Shown here: positions 36,911 through 49,588 of the stretch, piece after piece
Layout of the letters: the number at the start of each line of letters is the position of its first letter
Numbering within the stretch: the stretch's first letter is position 1
From: Siderastrea siderea
Taxonomy: Eukaryota > Cnidaria > Anthozoa > Scleractinia > Rhizangiidae
DNA: 64,000 nt
Assembly: GCA_964030785.1 (NCBI GenBank)
Contig: OZ034968.1
Span: 67,916,399-67,980,398 of the forward strand
Direction of reading: 5' to 3'
Notes under the pieces: generated by a model
The model's database searches: none
Seen by the model: the letters and a program-made list of their open reading frames with translations, nothing else
Told to the model about the DNA's origin: nothing
Translations under genes and position numbers: made by a program

Positions 36911-39300
36911 CTCCCAGTCACTTTTAAATCGATTTCCCTTCCCCCCCCCCCACTCCCTCGGGCCTACACCGCAGAAACTTAACTCATATTTTTTTTTCAC
37001 CAAGGATCAAGAAGGCTACAAGAAGGCTGACAAAGATGTATATTTAAGGCTGGCTGATAAACTGGATGCAGCGGGATTTGACGAGGTTTCAATTGTGGAT
37101 GCACACAGGCACAATGATTTGTCATTATTTGAGCATTTTAAGAAGAGCAAGGTATTTGATTACTTTAAGTATTCGGTAAAAATACAGATTTGATCCTCTT
37201 TAGTTGCTTTATTTTTCCTGTTTCAGTCTTGTTTTGTAAGTGGATCTAGAGGTAAGGTTATCCCCGGCCCTTTGCCTCATTTACTGTGTCTATTAGAGTT
37301 ACAAAAAGACCAAAGAAAGAATGGAAGTGGTTTACTAAACGTAAAGGCAGTGTTTTAAGTGATACAACAAAGGCATGGCAAGACCTGTTCTTCATTTTAT
37401 GTGTGGCATTACAATACATTTATGGAGTAAAGGCTCCGGCGGAAAATTAAATAATTCTACATCTATTACGTACGTGTAGAACTTATTTCGAAATTTCGAG
37501 GAATAGTAAATCCAACAAAAAAACCTATTTATTGTATTTCTGAACTCGCCCCAACTCGAAATATTTTGTATTTTCAGATTGTTCTTGGTTCTGTTAAGAT
37601 CGCCAGCAGCAGAGTGGAAAGTGTGGACGAGATTCGCAACCGTCTTCAGCAAGTCCTAACTGTCGTACCCGCTGAGCGTTTGATTGTCGCTCCGGATTGC
37701 GGCTTAGGGTTTCTACCCACCGAACTTGCCAAGCAGAAGCTTTGTAACATGGTTCAAGCTGCGAAATCTTTACCATAAATTTCATTTGAGAGTGTAGAGT
37801 GCTATAAATAATCCGACTAAGATGATTATACTTTGTAGCTGGCCAAAAACTGTGGATATCTGGTGTTGAACAAAATATAACGTTTCCATGTCCAATCCTT
37901 AGGTTGTGGATTCTTGTTCCTATGAAAAAAATGTTATCGCGTTTTAATTCTTTTCCAGTTAGGTAGGTAAGAAATTTGCGTACCACCGTCATTCACGTAT
38001 TTCCATAAAACGGCAGTACTTGAATTGCCGTGTTGGACAATACTATTGTCCTTGTTTTTTTTCTTCAGCCGAGTGTATTAAAAAAAGTGACAGGGGGTGG
38101 GGGTTAGGAAAAAGCAAAAAATACATGCAAGTGATTGTGATGGGAAAAACCTTGCATGGAGGAAGTGAAAGAAAACAATCGTGCACAACGAAAGTGCACG
38201 GCCTTTAACCTGAAATTGTAGAAATCAAAACAAGTTATAACAAATGGGCCTCGCGTGCGAGGCTGGCGGTTCGCGCACATTCAATAACCGCAAATATATA
38301 ATTTTTTCCTGTCCTCTCGGCTTTTCCACTCAAACTGCGTTTGCGCGGACGCCAGCTGACGCAGACTGACTGTGGAATATGTCTGTGGAATAGCCCTTGG
38401 TACAGTCCTTGTTTAATAAGATAACTTGCAGAATAATGTGGGGTTAAATATGAATTTAGTTTAAATTTCTAATGATCCGTCCTTAGTTTGCTTTAACTCG
38501 TGACTTTGCGCATACTGCGGTCTGATGTATTTTGAAGGTGTAACGGAAGGAGGATATCACACTTAATATACATTTAAAACACTCCTGATCATCATGAACC
38601 GCCGATGAGGTGGAGGAATACTGATATTTCAGGCGAATATATATTGGACATGTGCCATCCGCCTATCCGGCATGTGAATGGTCAGCTTTGGGAATTTATT
38701 AGCACTCACTACACGACTTAAGGATTGAATCGACAATCCGTAATGTCTGTTTTAAATCTTAGCTCGGTGAGGTAGTGTACGTGTTTCGAAAAAGCGAAAG
38801 TAATCGATATCTGTCTTAAAAGAATGTGTTGTCTAGTGTGGCTAGTATTGATACTGCAGCAAGAAACACTGCAATTTTTGGAATTATGTTCATATTTACC
38901 ACTTACAGATCAACGGCACCTTAATAATCCGAGCTAATCCTTTTGAGCATACCGTGTTCTTTGGAAACGGACATTCGCATTTTTGACCACAAATCTTGCA
39001 GAGTAAATAAAAAATGGATGGTTCTTTGTCAAGAGATAAGCAGATTTCACAAACTGGCTATTTCATTTTCAGTGACCAAATGAAACAACTTTTTGCGATT
39101 TTTTCTCAAGGGCTATTAACCCCAAAACTTGAGATCCTTAAAGCTTTGTGAGAGGGCCTTAAACAAGGTGTCAAAATCATTAGCTTGTTGACCACAGTGG
39201 AACCAGGTCTTTCCAGAGACCAAACTGTCAATTCTTTAAACTTTTCTTGTGAAGCAGGCCCCCTTAACAGTTTGATCTTTTTGTTCACTGTAGTTTTATT

Positions 39301-39481
39301 AACAGGCCATTTCCAGGTTGTCTTGTATCTTGTTTTCGAACTTAGCGAGTCTTGGTGCATAGCCTTTCATGTGAAAATGAGTTTTCATTCACATGCAGAT
39401 AAAACTCATTTTTATATGAGAGGTTTTGCACCAGGCCTCTCTTTGAAAAAGAGGCTCAAGACCATTCGGAAGTGGCCTATT
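39301..39481. repeat. Foldback MITE upstream of orphan exon (copy 2)
   Basis: Counterpart of 15335-15502. Here the right arm keeps 'attcggaagtggcc', part of which copy 1 lost. Ends about 56 bases before the orphan exon. Confidence 0.7.
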
Positions 39482-39537
39482 TTTGCAACCATAAAACTGT
39501 ATTAAAGTAATTGTTGTTCAACTGTTTTCCCTTGCAG

Positions 39538-39731
39538 AAATTGACTGTCAAATTAACACGAAACTAAAGGAAATTGAGAGAATGAAACTTGAAGTTTCCT
39601 CATTGAAACTTAAACGGAAGCGGTGTGACGTTGAAGTTGACAAACTTCACAAGAGACTTGTTTCATGTGACAATGCACTGAAGGAGATCCCAGGTTCCTC
39701 TCACAGTTCATCTCCCACAAGCATGCAGTGA
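39538..39731 (+). pseudogene. Orphan duplicate of the ankyrin-gene last exon
   Basis: Copy of 15559-15752 with the acceptor (cccttgcag), reading frame and stop codon intact. One amino-acid change is apparent (EIDSQ to EIDCQ). No ankyrin-gene exons 1-4 lie between the copies, so it is an orphan. Because acceptor and frame are intact, it could still serve as an alternative terminal exon 24 kb downstream. Confidence 0.85.
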
Positions 39732-42700
39732 TCTTGTCTTAAATCTCTCTCTAGAAGAACTGTTTTCAGTTGCTCTGTTTTCTCTGGACAGGGTCCCAAA
39801 GCAGTTTAGGGCTCCAGGGCTCTGGCTTAAAAAATGCAGGGTTTTGTGACTCCCAAGACTGAAAATTCGGGGCTCTAGGGCTCCATCACTTCACTCTAGG
39901 TCTCCATTTACCTAGCAACAGCATTTTTGTTCAGGCTCCAAGACAAGAAAGGTTTTGGGCTCTGGGATCCACAACAAAAATTTCGGGGCTCCAAAGTGCC
40001 CCCGTTTGGGACCCTGTCTAGAGATTGTTGAAAGAGAACAAGAATGACGGATTTTGAACAAAGAAAAGATATAATTAATTCAAGTCAGCAGACTTGCACT
40101 AATAGGTTCATGAATGGTTTACTTAGGCCCTTGTCCATCTGACAAGTCACTTGACCAACTTCAAAATCTGTATGATTTAGACGATTGGAAGGGATTGTTG
40201 TTGAGCCCTGCATACTCCATGGCAAGCACACCCATACATATACTTACTTCTGTAAAATTTAGGGAGGGGGTATTCCACTTTGCCATATGTAGGCCTGCCA
40301 TGTGTAGCTCTGAAATAAGGACTATACAAAATATGATTTTGTTAGTCCTTATTTGAGAACTAAGCCCTAAAATCTGTACCCCATTACTGACCAAAATGGC
40401 TTGACACCATACATCATGGAAATGACCTCCCCCCCCCTCCCGTCCCTTCACCCCAACAGGTCATTCAGATGCTCGTTTCATACAAAAGTTTCATTTTAGA
40501 GCTCTCCTTTCATCATCTGCTGAATGATGAGTACAAAATGTATAATAAAGATGTTCTCAAGAGACTAATAGCAGTCTCTTCTTTTCACCAGAGGTGGTTG
40601 TTTTGTGGTCTTTTCCATGCAAACAAGGTGTGATGTGCTTGGCTCTCAGCTATCCTTGTGGGGAGGGGTGACTGCTGCTAGTCTCGTTCTCAAGCTCTTG
40701 CCCATTGATGTACTGTGGCAATATTTTTTATGTCTAACACTATGCTGTGGAAATATGCTACAATACAGAAAATGGGATAAAATACATCAAAACTAAGTTT
40801 ACTATAGGCAAGACAGAAGTCGTATTGCATATAATTCATTGTCACAAAGTATTTTAATTTATATTTATTTAAATGCATTCCCAGTACAAAAAGGTTTACA
40901 AAAGAAATATTGGTTTTCATCATTGTTTTACTAATTTTATTCTATGAGATAAAAATTCCACACCATGGTGCTACCTGGTATTTGGGGCTTGGTGGAAATT
41001 GTTAAGTCAGTAAAGGCTGCTACCAGCAGTACACTCAAATAGCTGCCTATGTTGATTTGATTTTCACATTTAAAAATGCCGTTGAACACTTTTGAAGATA
41101 GCCTCTTACTTTGGTAAATAAGCCTGCATGCAGAGGTCGTGAGTTGCTTTAACGTCTCTGCACGTAGGATTGGTTAGGTCTGACATATACTTTAAAAGTT
41201 ATTGAAAGCCCTGATAATCATACATATATGTATAATGTTGTAGAAAGCAAATTTTGTAGATACTCAGTGGACCTATTCTTATGTCGTTCTTGCAACTAGA
41301 AATTTGGAGTACGGGATGGGTTGAAAACCTTACTTCCTGTACTCCTCTCCAGGCTCTTCCTTGATAGCTCCCACCTTTTAATGTCCTTTGTTGCTATTGT
41401 TGGGATAAAACAGCATAATTCCTTATATTGGCAAACAACTGTTAGAGAGCTCTATGAAAAAAGCAAGGACCTTTACAGCTATACGTTTGCCTAAGAGGAA
41501 TGGGATCTGTACTTCCCACTTTATCATTACAATAGTGCTTTTGCTATCAACCAACTCTAGGTTTCCGCCCCCTACTCCGTTAGTTTCCCATCTCCTGCCA
41601 CCCACCCACTAATATGCACTGAAGGTAGCTAATGTGTATAGTAAAATATATTCAGAATAACCAATTGTTTAGCTGTAGGCGAGATTTTTGGACTGCAGTC
41701 AAGCAAGTTCAATGTAAATAAAAAAGAAAGTGCATACTTATAAATTTTATTGCTCAATACGAGAACAAATTAACTTACGGGGGAAATAAAAACATCCTTT
41801 CATAGCAAACTTAATTTGTCAGCTTTTGTGTAAATGGCCGTAAAAAATGTCACCCAGGGCCTGGTTGTTCGAAAGCCGATTAGCGCTAACCCTGTGTTAA
41901 ATGTTGTCCAAGGTTTCTGATTCTATTATTTAAAAGCGCTACCGCTGTTAATTTTACGTGGCAATTTGAAGGCAGCCAAACTCAAATTGTTAAGTAAAAA
42001 TAATTAACTGGAATCCGCGTCGTTGTTGATTAAAGTGAACTAAACATTGACGCTAATCCTGGGTTAGGTAAACCGTGTTTTCAACAAGCGGCTCTAGAAC
42101 GTTGAAGTTCCTTATTCTCGGTCCGAGTTCGCTTACCACCCCCGCATTGCTTAACGCAGGCTGGCGGGGGTATACTGGTTTCTGAGGAGTCCAAGTAACC
42201 AGAATCTTCATTTCTGTCCCAGTTCCAAGCAGAGGAGTTAAAACGTCTGGCTCCGTTCTCCACAGCCGAAATGTCAAGGCTACAGGCACAAATATTAGGG
42301 GCTTTCAATTTTTAAAATGTGTTCTGCAAATCCCCTATCCCCCATCTCGTCCTCTAGACCAGTCTTAAAGCCCCGGCTAAACGATCAAAGATTTTCGTCC
42401 AACATCGTGTTGGAAGAACATGTTTTACTGTTTAGCCGCCTCCCTCAACTTTGCATCTGAATGGTTTTCCATTGGCCAGCGTTTGGTCAAACATTGTTTG
42501 CCCGTTTAGCCACTGAACATTTTATGTGACAAACACCACGCTGGACGAAAATGTTTGATCGTTTAGCCGGGGCTTAAGCGTCGTCATAAAGTCAGACATT
42601 GAAGAAAAAATGAAAAGTGCCCTGGGAACGACTGAGTGGGGAAACGAACATTTCTGTTGCCGTGCATTTCATTTCGCTTTCCCTTTCTCTTTTCCACTCG

Positions 42701-43092
42701 TCTTCACCTTTTATCTGAGATCTGGGTAGGACACATGGCATACCCAAACAGCCTCTTTGATGACGCATTTTGCATAATATTTTATTTCAAGTGCTATCTT
42801 CAAGGTGTCAGGCGACGGCACGCGGAAAAAAAACCACCCTCTGGGATAAGATGTACTAAAAAACTCTATATTTAACAACTGTTTTAGCTACAGCCAGTAA
42901 TTTTGTGCAATATCGCTTCCAGATTCTTTACTATAATTAATCAGGCTTCAAAACGAGTTCAAATTTATTTATTATTTATTTGTTTATTTATTTATCTACT
43001 TTTAACCTAGAGGCTCGAAAAGATAAAAACTGATTCCCGAATCATAAGAATACCCAACCTTATTACAGAACTATGCACTGAATAACCTCTCT
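39732..43092. other. Intergenic DNA of copy 2
   Basis: Colinear with 15753-19187. Contains AATAAA at 40544-40549 and the Harbinger-type MITE at 42369-42574; otherwise no gene seen. Confidence 0.5.
42369..42574. mobile_element. Harbinger-like MITE (copy 2)
   Basis: Counterpart of 18384-18590 with the same long inverted ends and TAA target duplication (42366-42368, 42575-42577). Confidence 0.85.
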
Positions 43093-46000
43093 CTACCGTA
43101 CCATTATCCAGACAGGTTTGTCCAGGTAGCAATAACCCGCGATACACTTGGTACCACGTGCTTGGTTGTTGTCTGAAGCAACGTAATCGTTCGAATTATC
43201 CTCCCTAGACCACAGGTTGAGCCATTTATCACTCCCGTCTGAGCTTTCCGAGATTCCGTATGATGAAAATCGGAGACGTGAAATGGATGCAAAGCCTGTG
43301 GGAGGATTTCTCTCACCACCATCTGCAGGGCTGTATTTGTAAAATCCGTACAGGTTTGCAGTATTGCTAGACCTGGAATATCTGGAATACGATGACACTG
43401 ATCCCATCAAAAAGCTGTCAAAATAGTTTGTGACGCCAGGCCTACTTCCCTCTTTCCAGCTATAAATGACCCGGATATTAGTGACGTCACTAAAACGGAA
43501 CATTACCTCCTCCCAGTTTGATCTCATGCTGGGGTGAATACAGCTACCAGCATCCTTATCAAGCGTTGCTGCAGCAGCTTCCGAGAAACTTGATTTAATG
43601 AAAGAAGTCATCGAAGGAGTGACTTTTGTTGCAACCAGTGTCCAACCTCCGCTCTCTGTGCTCATATCGCAATAGGCTGAGAACGAGTCCGTGGGTGAGC
43701 CGCCATTTGGGTCGATCCAGTACACCCCATCACCACGGCTGTAACCTGCAGAAAAGACAAGCAAAAGCTGTAAGAAAACATTCATGAACAATTCAAATAA
43801 ATCAGGTGGATTAGCAAGTAAAAAGCCTTACCTGATTTCAAAATATCAAGACAAGTGAGGCCTGGGTTTAATCTGTCATAGCCCTTCCCAGAAAACACTA
43901 TAGCCAGCCATACACTGCCGTCACAGAACTCCAGAACACGCTGGGAATGATTGAAGCGAAGCGAGCCTGCGTTTGATGCAGTACAGTTGTGAGTGGTGGA
44001 TCCAATCTGTATTATGCCAGACAACATTAATTTCCCTGGCGGGCCAACATCACCTTTTTCACCCTGTACAAACGAAGGAAGGCAAGAACGTCATGCTAGC
44101 CCACATATAAGGCACTAATAACATTACAATCCTATATGAATATATACACCAACTGATTAACGCACCTACCTCCACAAACACACACTTTCCTTTACTTGTA
44201 CTCACTTTCCTTCATTTGTACTCACTTCCCTTCATTTGTACTCACTTCCCTTCACTTGTACTCACTTACCTTCACATTAGTGCCTTATATGTGGGCTAGC
44301 ATGACGTTCTTGGCCTATATGTGGGCTACCATGACGTTCTAGCCCGAAGGAAACTCAGTAAAATTTGAACTTCAATTTCAACAAAATCTTTGTGCTGGAT
44401 AGCAGAGAATTGAATTCAGAATCTCTTCAGACACTACGCTATTCTACAAGATTTGCTGAAATGAGCTTTATCGTCTGCCTCTTTGATTGGCCGGGAAGAC
44501 CTTACTTACCAGGAACATTTTTACACAAATCCTTTAAATTTAAATTTAAATTTAAATTTAAATTAAATTTAAATCGTCGGCATTAAACTCACTTCTAAAC
44601 GTTAGAGGCCTCAAACTTGGGCATTCCACTAACCTTGGGTCCCTGTTGTCCTTTTGGTCCCCCCTCTCCTTTGGGCCCTGTGACACTTGAGCCAGTTGGG
44701 CCTTCTAGTCCCTAGCAATTAAATACACTTTTCAGTAATTGTCGAACCCAAAAAATGCAAATAATGATAAGGAAAGAACGACGGAACCGTAAGTAATGAA
44801 TAATAAACAGAAATAATGAGAAAGTGAGCTCTTAAGCAGAAATCTACTCAGAACAAATTCTGAGTCCTCCCAACAGAAGTCGAACCCATGACCTTCCAGG
44901 TGCCGGTTGGATGCCTTAGCCTTGCTATGGGGGACGGGAGTCGTACCTGTTCGAGTTGGACTTCGAGTTCGAGTTAGACTTCGAGTTCGAGTTAGACTTC
45001 GAGTTGGACTTCGAGTTGAAAAAAAATTTTTAAAAGTAACTAAGTAAAGTATACACTTAGCTCAGGGCACCGTAAGCCACGTGAGTTTGCCATTTTGAAT
45101 TAGCCACAGAAAGCTAATAAGTCAGTACTGCATTGCAGTTTTATAACAAGTCAAACTTGAATTCGTTTATTTGCTTCCTTGAGGGGTTAGTTCTACCATA
45201 GTTACTCGAGGGACTGGTTATGTAGCCTTGCAAGTTTCAAAGGCCAAAACAAAGGTGCTGCAATTTATGTTGAAAGTTCTACGACCGTGCACAATCTTTT
45301 GTTTTACGTTCGCACACTATAGATGAATAACTTAGCTGTGACATTTTTATTGGTTCGTTGCTCATGCAAAATTCAAACCTATTGTTGTCAGTTGTGCACG
45401 GTCAAGGGTAAAGACGGTAACAAAAACATAAAACAAAAAAGACTTTGCTGAGCTTCATAACCAGATTCTTTTATTAACTATCTACAGTTTGTTCAGATTG
45501 TTGAGGGTTTTCGGAAGCTACGGACAATTACTAATAAAAGTAGCACACTTTAGTGGAGTAGGGGGCAACAAGTCCCTACCAAATCAATTAATTAAATTAA
45601 ATCGGTTGTAATTTCATAGCGAACGGTATATAAAATGGGGTTGGAAGGCCTGCGCGACTCCTACTTCACGTCTTTGTTCGCCGCGCCTTATCTCGGTCGT
45701 TTGACCAATTTTGCTTCTTGTGTTTTTGTATTGGGTTTAGTTTGGAGGATTTTTACATAGTGACTGAACTGAGCCGTTACAACTAAGGCGTCGCATTTTT
45801 TAAATCTTTGATCTCGAGGTCATATCTCATCAATTTTCTGATAACCGGTGGATTCTTGTGGCTCGCACTGTTTGTTATTCTCATTCAAATTTGACCTCTG
45901 ATCGTTTGGACGACTTAATGTGGTTTTATGCCGCTTGTGGTGGCATATTAGGTTCGTTGAATTTGGCTCGTTTAGGAACTTGATAGGGTTTTTCAGCCTC

Positions 46001-48262
46001 TCATCTTATATTTGTGACAATAAAGGACCTAAAATATTATCTACAACCGGGCCCGGGTTATTTGTTTAATTCTGTTGCAGGATGTTGTGTTTCGCCGGAG
46101 TGTGATCTATAGCCATATAAATGACAAATGTTGCGCTTGGAACCATCTTCAGCATTCCGTGATTTCAAGAGATATTTCGTGAGGAAAAGAATCAAGATGC
46201 CAGGTTATAGATGTGTCTAGATACCTTAAGGGGTCCATTTTGATTCTGCAAGGGAAGAGGTTGGAGCATGAGCTCCTTTGGCCTTCTTAGTCAGCAAGTA
46301 TTTCTCGTGGGTTTTGGAGTGTTCGAATTTTTTTTTCCTTCGTGTGCAGAATTTTTTGTGAAAATTGCGTGCGCGTGACGATCTACGAAAAAAATGAAAC
46401 AAAGATGAAAGAAAGAAAAGTAAGTACAATTCAAAGATCAACTCGAAGTGCAACTCGAACTCCAACTCGAAGTCTAACTCGAACTCGAACTCGAACTCGA
46501 TGTCCAACTCGAGGTTTCAGGATTCCCATGGGGGACTTGTGGTGAGCGAGATCATATAACTAAGTTCAAATGTGACACATGTCCTGTCTAACTGCAGGCA
46601 TAACTATGTAAACAATAAAGTGAGAAATGAATATATGATAACTGAGTGGAATGGCGCCATTCCACTTATCATAGTGAATTATACATGTTGATCATTTTCT
46701 TGCTGCAATATTTGATTCTTCAGGGAGAAATGTTATGGCACTATGTAACAGCTAACATAAGGCTATGGCTACTTTCTTGACTTACCGCTGGTCCAACAGG
46801 ACCCACTGCTCCTTGATCACCCTGAATAAAAAGAAAACGAAAACACATTTGACCTTGTGATGTCTTTTATAACTTTTTTGTTCTCTGTCTTGCGACTATA
46901 ATCGGATAGAAATCGTTTCCAACAAAGAAACTTACACCTATTTTTTTCGCCGTGCCTGTCTTTGTTTTCGCGTTTGAAGTTACGCGCTACAAAGCTATAT
47001 GACGTCTGTCTCTGATCCGATAACCCTTTGATAAATCGTGTATTTCTAGGTTTTTTCTGGAAAGATAATGTCAACGTGTTGTTGACACATTTTTAGATCA
47101 TGGGCGCTTTTTGTGCACTATACAGGACGTATGACCTCTGGTATTCATTTCAATAACAAATAAATAATGGAAAAGCTTCAAATTCCACCTATTTATTATA
47201 AGAATTTGGCTTGTCAACAAAGTCGTCTATGGAAAAGAATCGACACAAAAGTTTCACTTCCTTATAATGTAACCATCTTAAATTAATTCTTTCTTTTCTC
47301 CTTCTAGGGTGTATATTAAGAGCACAAAACAGGGGCAGAGCAACACAGTAAAGTATTTCACCTTTCTAAATTTTTTCAAGCGACTAATTTCTACCTACAA
47401 TCAATATGTCCTCAAAAAATTCTCCAAACTATAACAACACGATGTAGAATTGAGCATTTAGGGTACCCCACCCCCTGGGGAAATGTTTAGGATCTTTGAT
47501 ATCGCAATTATGTGATTTACCCTCTTGGAGCTAGGGACTTGGGGGAGTTTTGAAAACCGTTTCTTTGTATTTGACGTTTATCTCGTGGAATTAACCCGAG
47601 TTACAAACACAACACACGACAGCAAAACTGACCAGTACCAGAAGCACAAGTTCCTTATCAAGTATGGTGTCTGCGTCGATGGACACCAATCAGGTGCGCT
47701 TTCTTAGTACTTGACACCAGAAACTTCGCAGTCAGAGTATAGAGTGGTTAGGCAGGTACAAACATATACTTTACCTTGGCGCCGTCTCTGCCATCTCTGC
47801 CATCCCTTCCAGGGACACCGTTTCTTCCGTTTAGACCATTAACACATTTACATGAGCGTGCCTGTAAGAAAACTCAACTTGTTAACTCATAAAAGAGAGT
47901 TCAAATGCAAATTTGACAAAACCTCTCAAATATAATACCCTCTCGTACACACCGTACCGGAAAGAACTGCTCAGTAGCAGTCACTTGACCATGAATGGTT
48001 CCACTCTAGGATTTCATCCACAGACTCAAAACCACAACCCAAGATTTGCTTCTATGAGGGAAAGGGTCTAGAAAAATGTATTGAAGAACTCGAGTCTGAT
48101 CTAGCTTGTCAAGAATGAAAGACTTACTTGTTTGCCAGCATTGTCGCGGTCATTGTCTTTGGAAGTTTTATCACTTCCTTTACTCCGAGGTGACAATTCT
48201 ACCAACTTAGCCTGCGAAAACGCCAAGCTAAGAATGAAGAACCCCAAAATCACCGCTTTCAT
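43093..48262 (-). CDS. Secreted collagen-like / fibrinogen-like protein, copy 2
   Basis: Same six-exon structure as copy 1: 48262-48128, 47861-47775, 46821-46786, 44711-44634, 44063-43832 and 43745-43093, with identical coding lengths and about 406 residues. Signal peptide MKAVILGFFILSLAFSQA, Gly-X-Y collagen exons, N-glycosylated linker, then a fibrinogen-like domain ending in the same VWIMVR-stop. Changes from copy 1 include V to A in the signal peptide, P to L at the start of the exon 4 collagen (GLEGPTG), L to V in GEKGDVG, and PEGD to SRED near the C-terminus. All donors are GT. Introns hold two private insertions (44081-44344, 44936-46527). No frame-breaking change is seen, so both copies may be functional. 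Confidence 0.87.
44081..44344. mobile_element. hAT-like MITE private to copy 2
   Basis: 264 bp, starting GGCAAGAACGTCATGCTAGC; the complement of the right end reads GGCTAGAACGTCATGGTAGC. An inner right arm repeats the left arm exactly for over 35 bases. Target duplication is 8 bp, CGAAGGAA (44073-44080, 44345-44352), with the empty site in copy 1. The centre holds tandem 'cttcatttgtactca' units. An 8-bp duplication fits hAT. Confidence 0.9.
44533..44573. repeat. AAATTT microsatellite
   Basis: (TTTAAA)n expansion in copy 2; copy 1 has unrelated short sequence 'attttcgggc' at the same place. Confidence 0.85.
44865..44935 (-). repeat. tRNA-like sequence (copy 2), abutting an insertion
   Basis: Counterpart of 20668-20741, more decayed (a few bases lost in the A-box region). 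The 1.6-kb element at 44936 inserted exactly at its 5' edge and duplicated the 9 bases that complement its first nucleotides. Confidence 0.5.
44936..46527. mobile_element. Foldback-type element with GAGTTC-repeat ends, private to copy 2
   Basis: 1592 bp. The left end is GGGAGTCGTACCTG followed by about eight TTCGAGTT/TTGGACTTCGAG units; the right end is the inverted equivalent, ending CAGGATTCCC. Target duplication is 9 bp, ATGGGGGAC (44927-44935, 46528-46536), with the empty site in copy 1 near 20733. Tandem-repeat terminal arms are typical of Foldback-like elements; the 9-bp duplication also fits MULEs. No transposase. Confidence 0.9.
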
Positions 48263-49588
48263 TTTGGTAAATTCTGAATCTCGTCTTTGCACAACGTGAT
48301 ACAGCATTTAAATGAAACATAAGCTTATGCGTTTGTTAATAAAAATAATTCCAGTAAGTCGATACCACACAATAGCTTTCACTGGTTGTGTATAAACAGG
48401 TCTTGGCAATTAGCAAATTTTTTTTCGCCGCGTCTATCAACAAGGAAAACAAACTGGGGCCCTACACTGAGTAAACGTGTTATCGGTAACTCCAAAAAAA
48501 ACCCTAAAACAACAGGTTGAAATAGAAGATGGATGAGGAATATTTGGGGTTAAACCTTGGGGTAATTAACTGAAATTAAAGTTTCAACAAAGAAATAGTG
48601 AATGAACCGTGTGTTGTAATTGCAAGACAAAACATCGCAAAAAAGGATCGATCGAACTAAGGTCATCTAGCAAAAATATTTTGGGCGCCATACGGGGGAC
48701 TTGCTGTTATGTCTGAGGCAGATTATTGTAATCCGATTGGTGCGGATTGATAAAGTTGTTAGGGCTTTTGATAAGCTTGTCGTGAACTGATCAAAACTTG
48801 ATGCGGCCTTCGTTTTCTCTTTTTTACACACCTGGTCATGATCATTTACTTCAACATATGTGATCTTTGACCACTGATGCAGTGTTTCAGCTGCTATTAC
48901 TTTCAGTTTCTCACGCAAACTGATTCGATGCCTTCTATCAAAACGAATGGCAAAGCTCAACTGAGTTCAAGATACAAAGAAGAAGTAGAATTGTCTAACA
49001 GAGCCTAATCTTCTGACAACCTCGTTCCCAGGGTCCTCTAAGAAAGAGGACTCTGGAAAGGAGGACGACTGAACTAGACAAAGCAATTCTTGGTGGTCAC
49101 GATATTTTGGTTTAGTGTCTCAAAATCATAATCCCCATTGCATTGTTTGCAAGTGAGCCCACTTGTACATGTGTTGATCTCATGATCAGCACGGTCAAGG
49201 TCACTAATTTTATAACGTGAAGCAATCGTTCAAGTGTGTCTCGAATTACGAAAACACCAAAATAACAGGAATTTCACTTCACAACAGTTTTAACAGTCGT
49301 TTTTCTGATCATTGTACTACAATTGTACAGAAACGAATCTTACCCAAGGGGTGTGGTTTTTGAGCTGTTTCAGTCTGAAAATGGGTATGGATTTTAACGA
49401 TTTTGGTCTTGAAGTCTGGGTATGGGTTTTACAGACTTGCAGGGCTGACAACAAAGTGGGTATATGAAGTGCAGAGGGGAGGTCTGAAAAGAAAAAAATA
49501 CAAAAGGACATTATTGTCGTTATCATCTTCAGTCAGGAGCCCACAACTAGTTAAGAGCTCCTGCTTCAGCCTCAAATATCTTAATATA

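Larger units (their letters stand above)
26414..37778 (+). pseudogene. MetE-type methyltransferase, copy 1, degraded
   Basis: Homologous to the intact gene at 51920-59579. Exon A (26414-26973) is 560 nt instead of 570; a 10-nt deletion in the stretch after VTP shifts the frame to a stop at 26827. Alternative exon B (27254-29221) is interrupted by a 1387-bp transposon with a 9-bp target duplication, and also has a 2-nt deletion (near 28800) and a 4-nt insertion (near 29020). Exon C (30323-30463), exon D (37005-37151) and exon E (37578-37778) remain open with good splice sites. In exon D, codon 37095-37097 is GTG (Val) where copy 2 has GAG in SIEDAHR, the expected zinc-ligand glutamate. Neither isoform can give an intact enzyme as assembled. 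Transcription may persist. Confidence 0.88.
15004..38976 (+). repeat. Tandem segmental duplication, copy 1 (24.0 kb)
   Basis: Colinear with 38977-60776 apart from private insertions. The unit begins in ankyrin intron 4 ('gcattaattttt') and ends at 'ggaaacggacattc'. It contains the ankyrin last exon, the fibrinogen-like gene and the MetE-like locus. Private insertions: 23136-23417, 27305-28691, 31676-32921 and 34227-36910. Removing private insertions from both copies brings the two lengths to near equality, about 18.3 kb. Confidence 0.95.
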
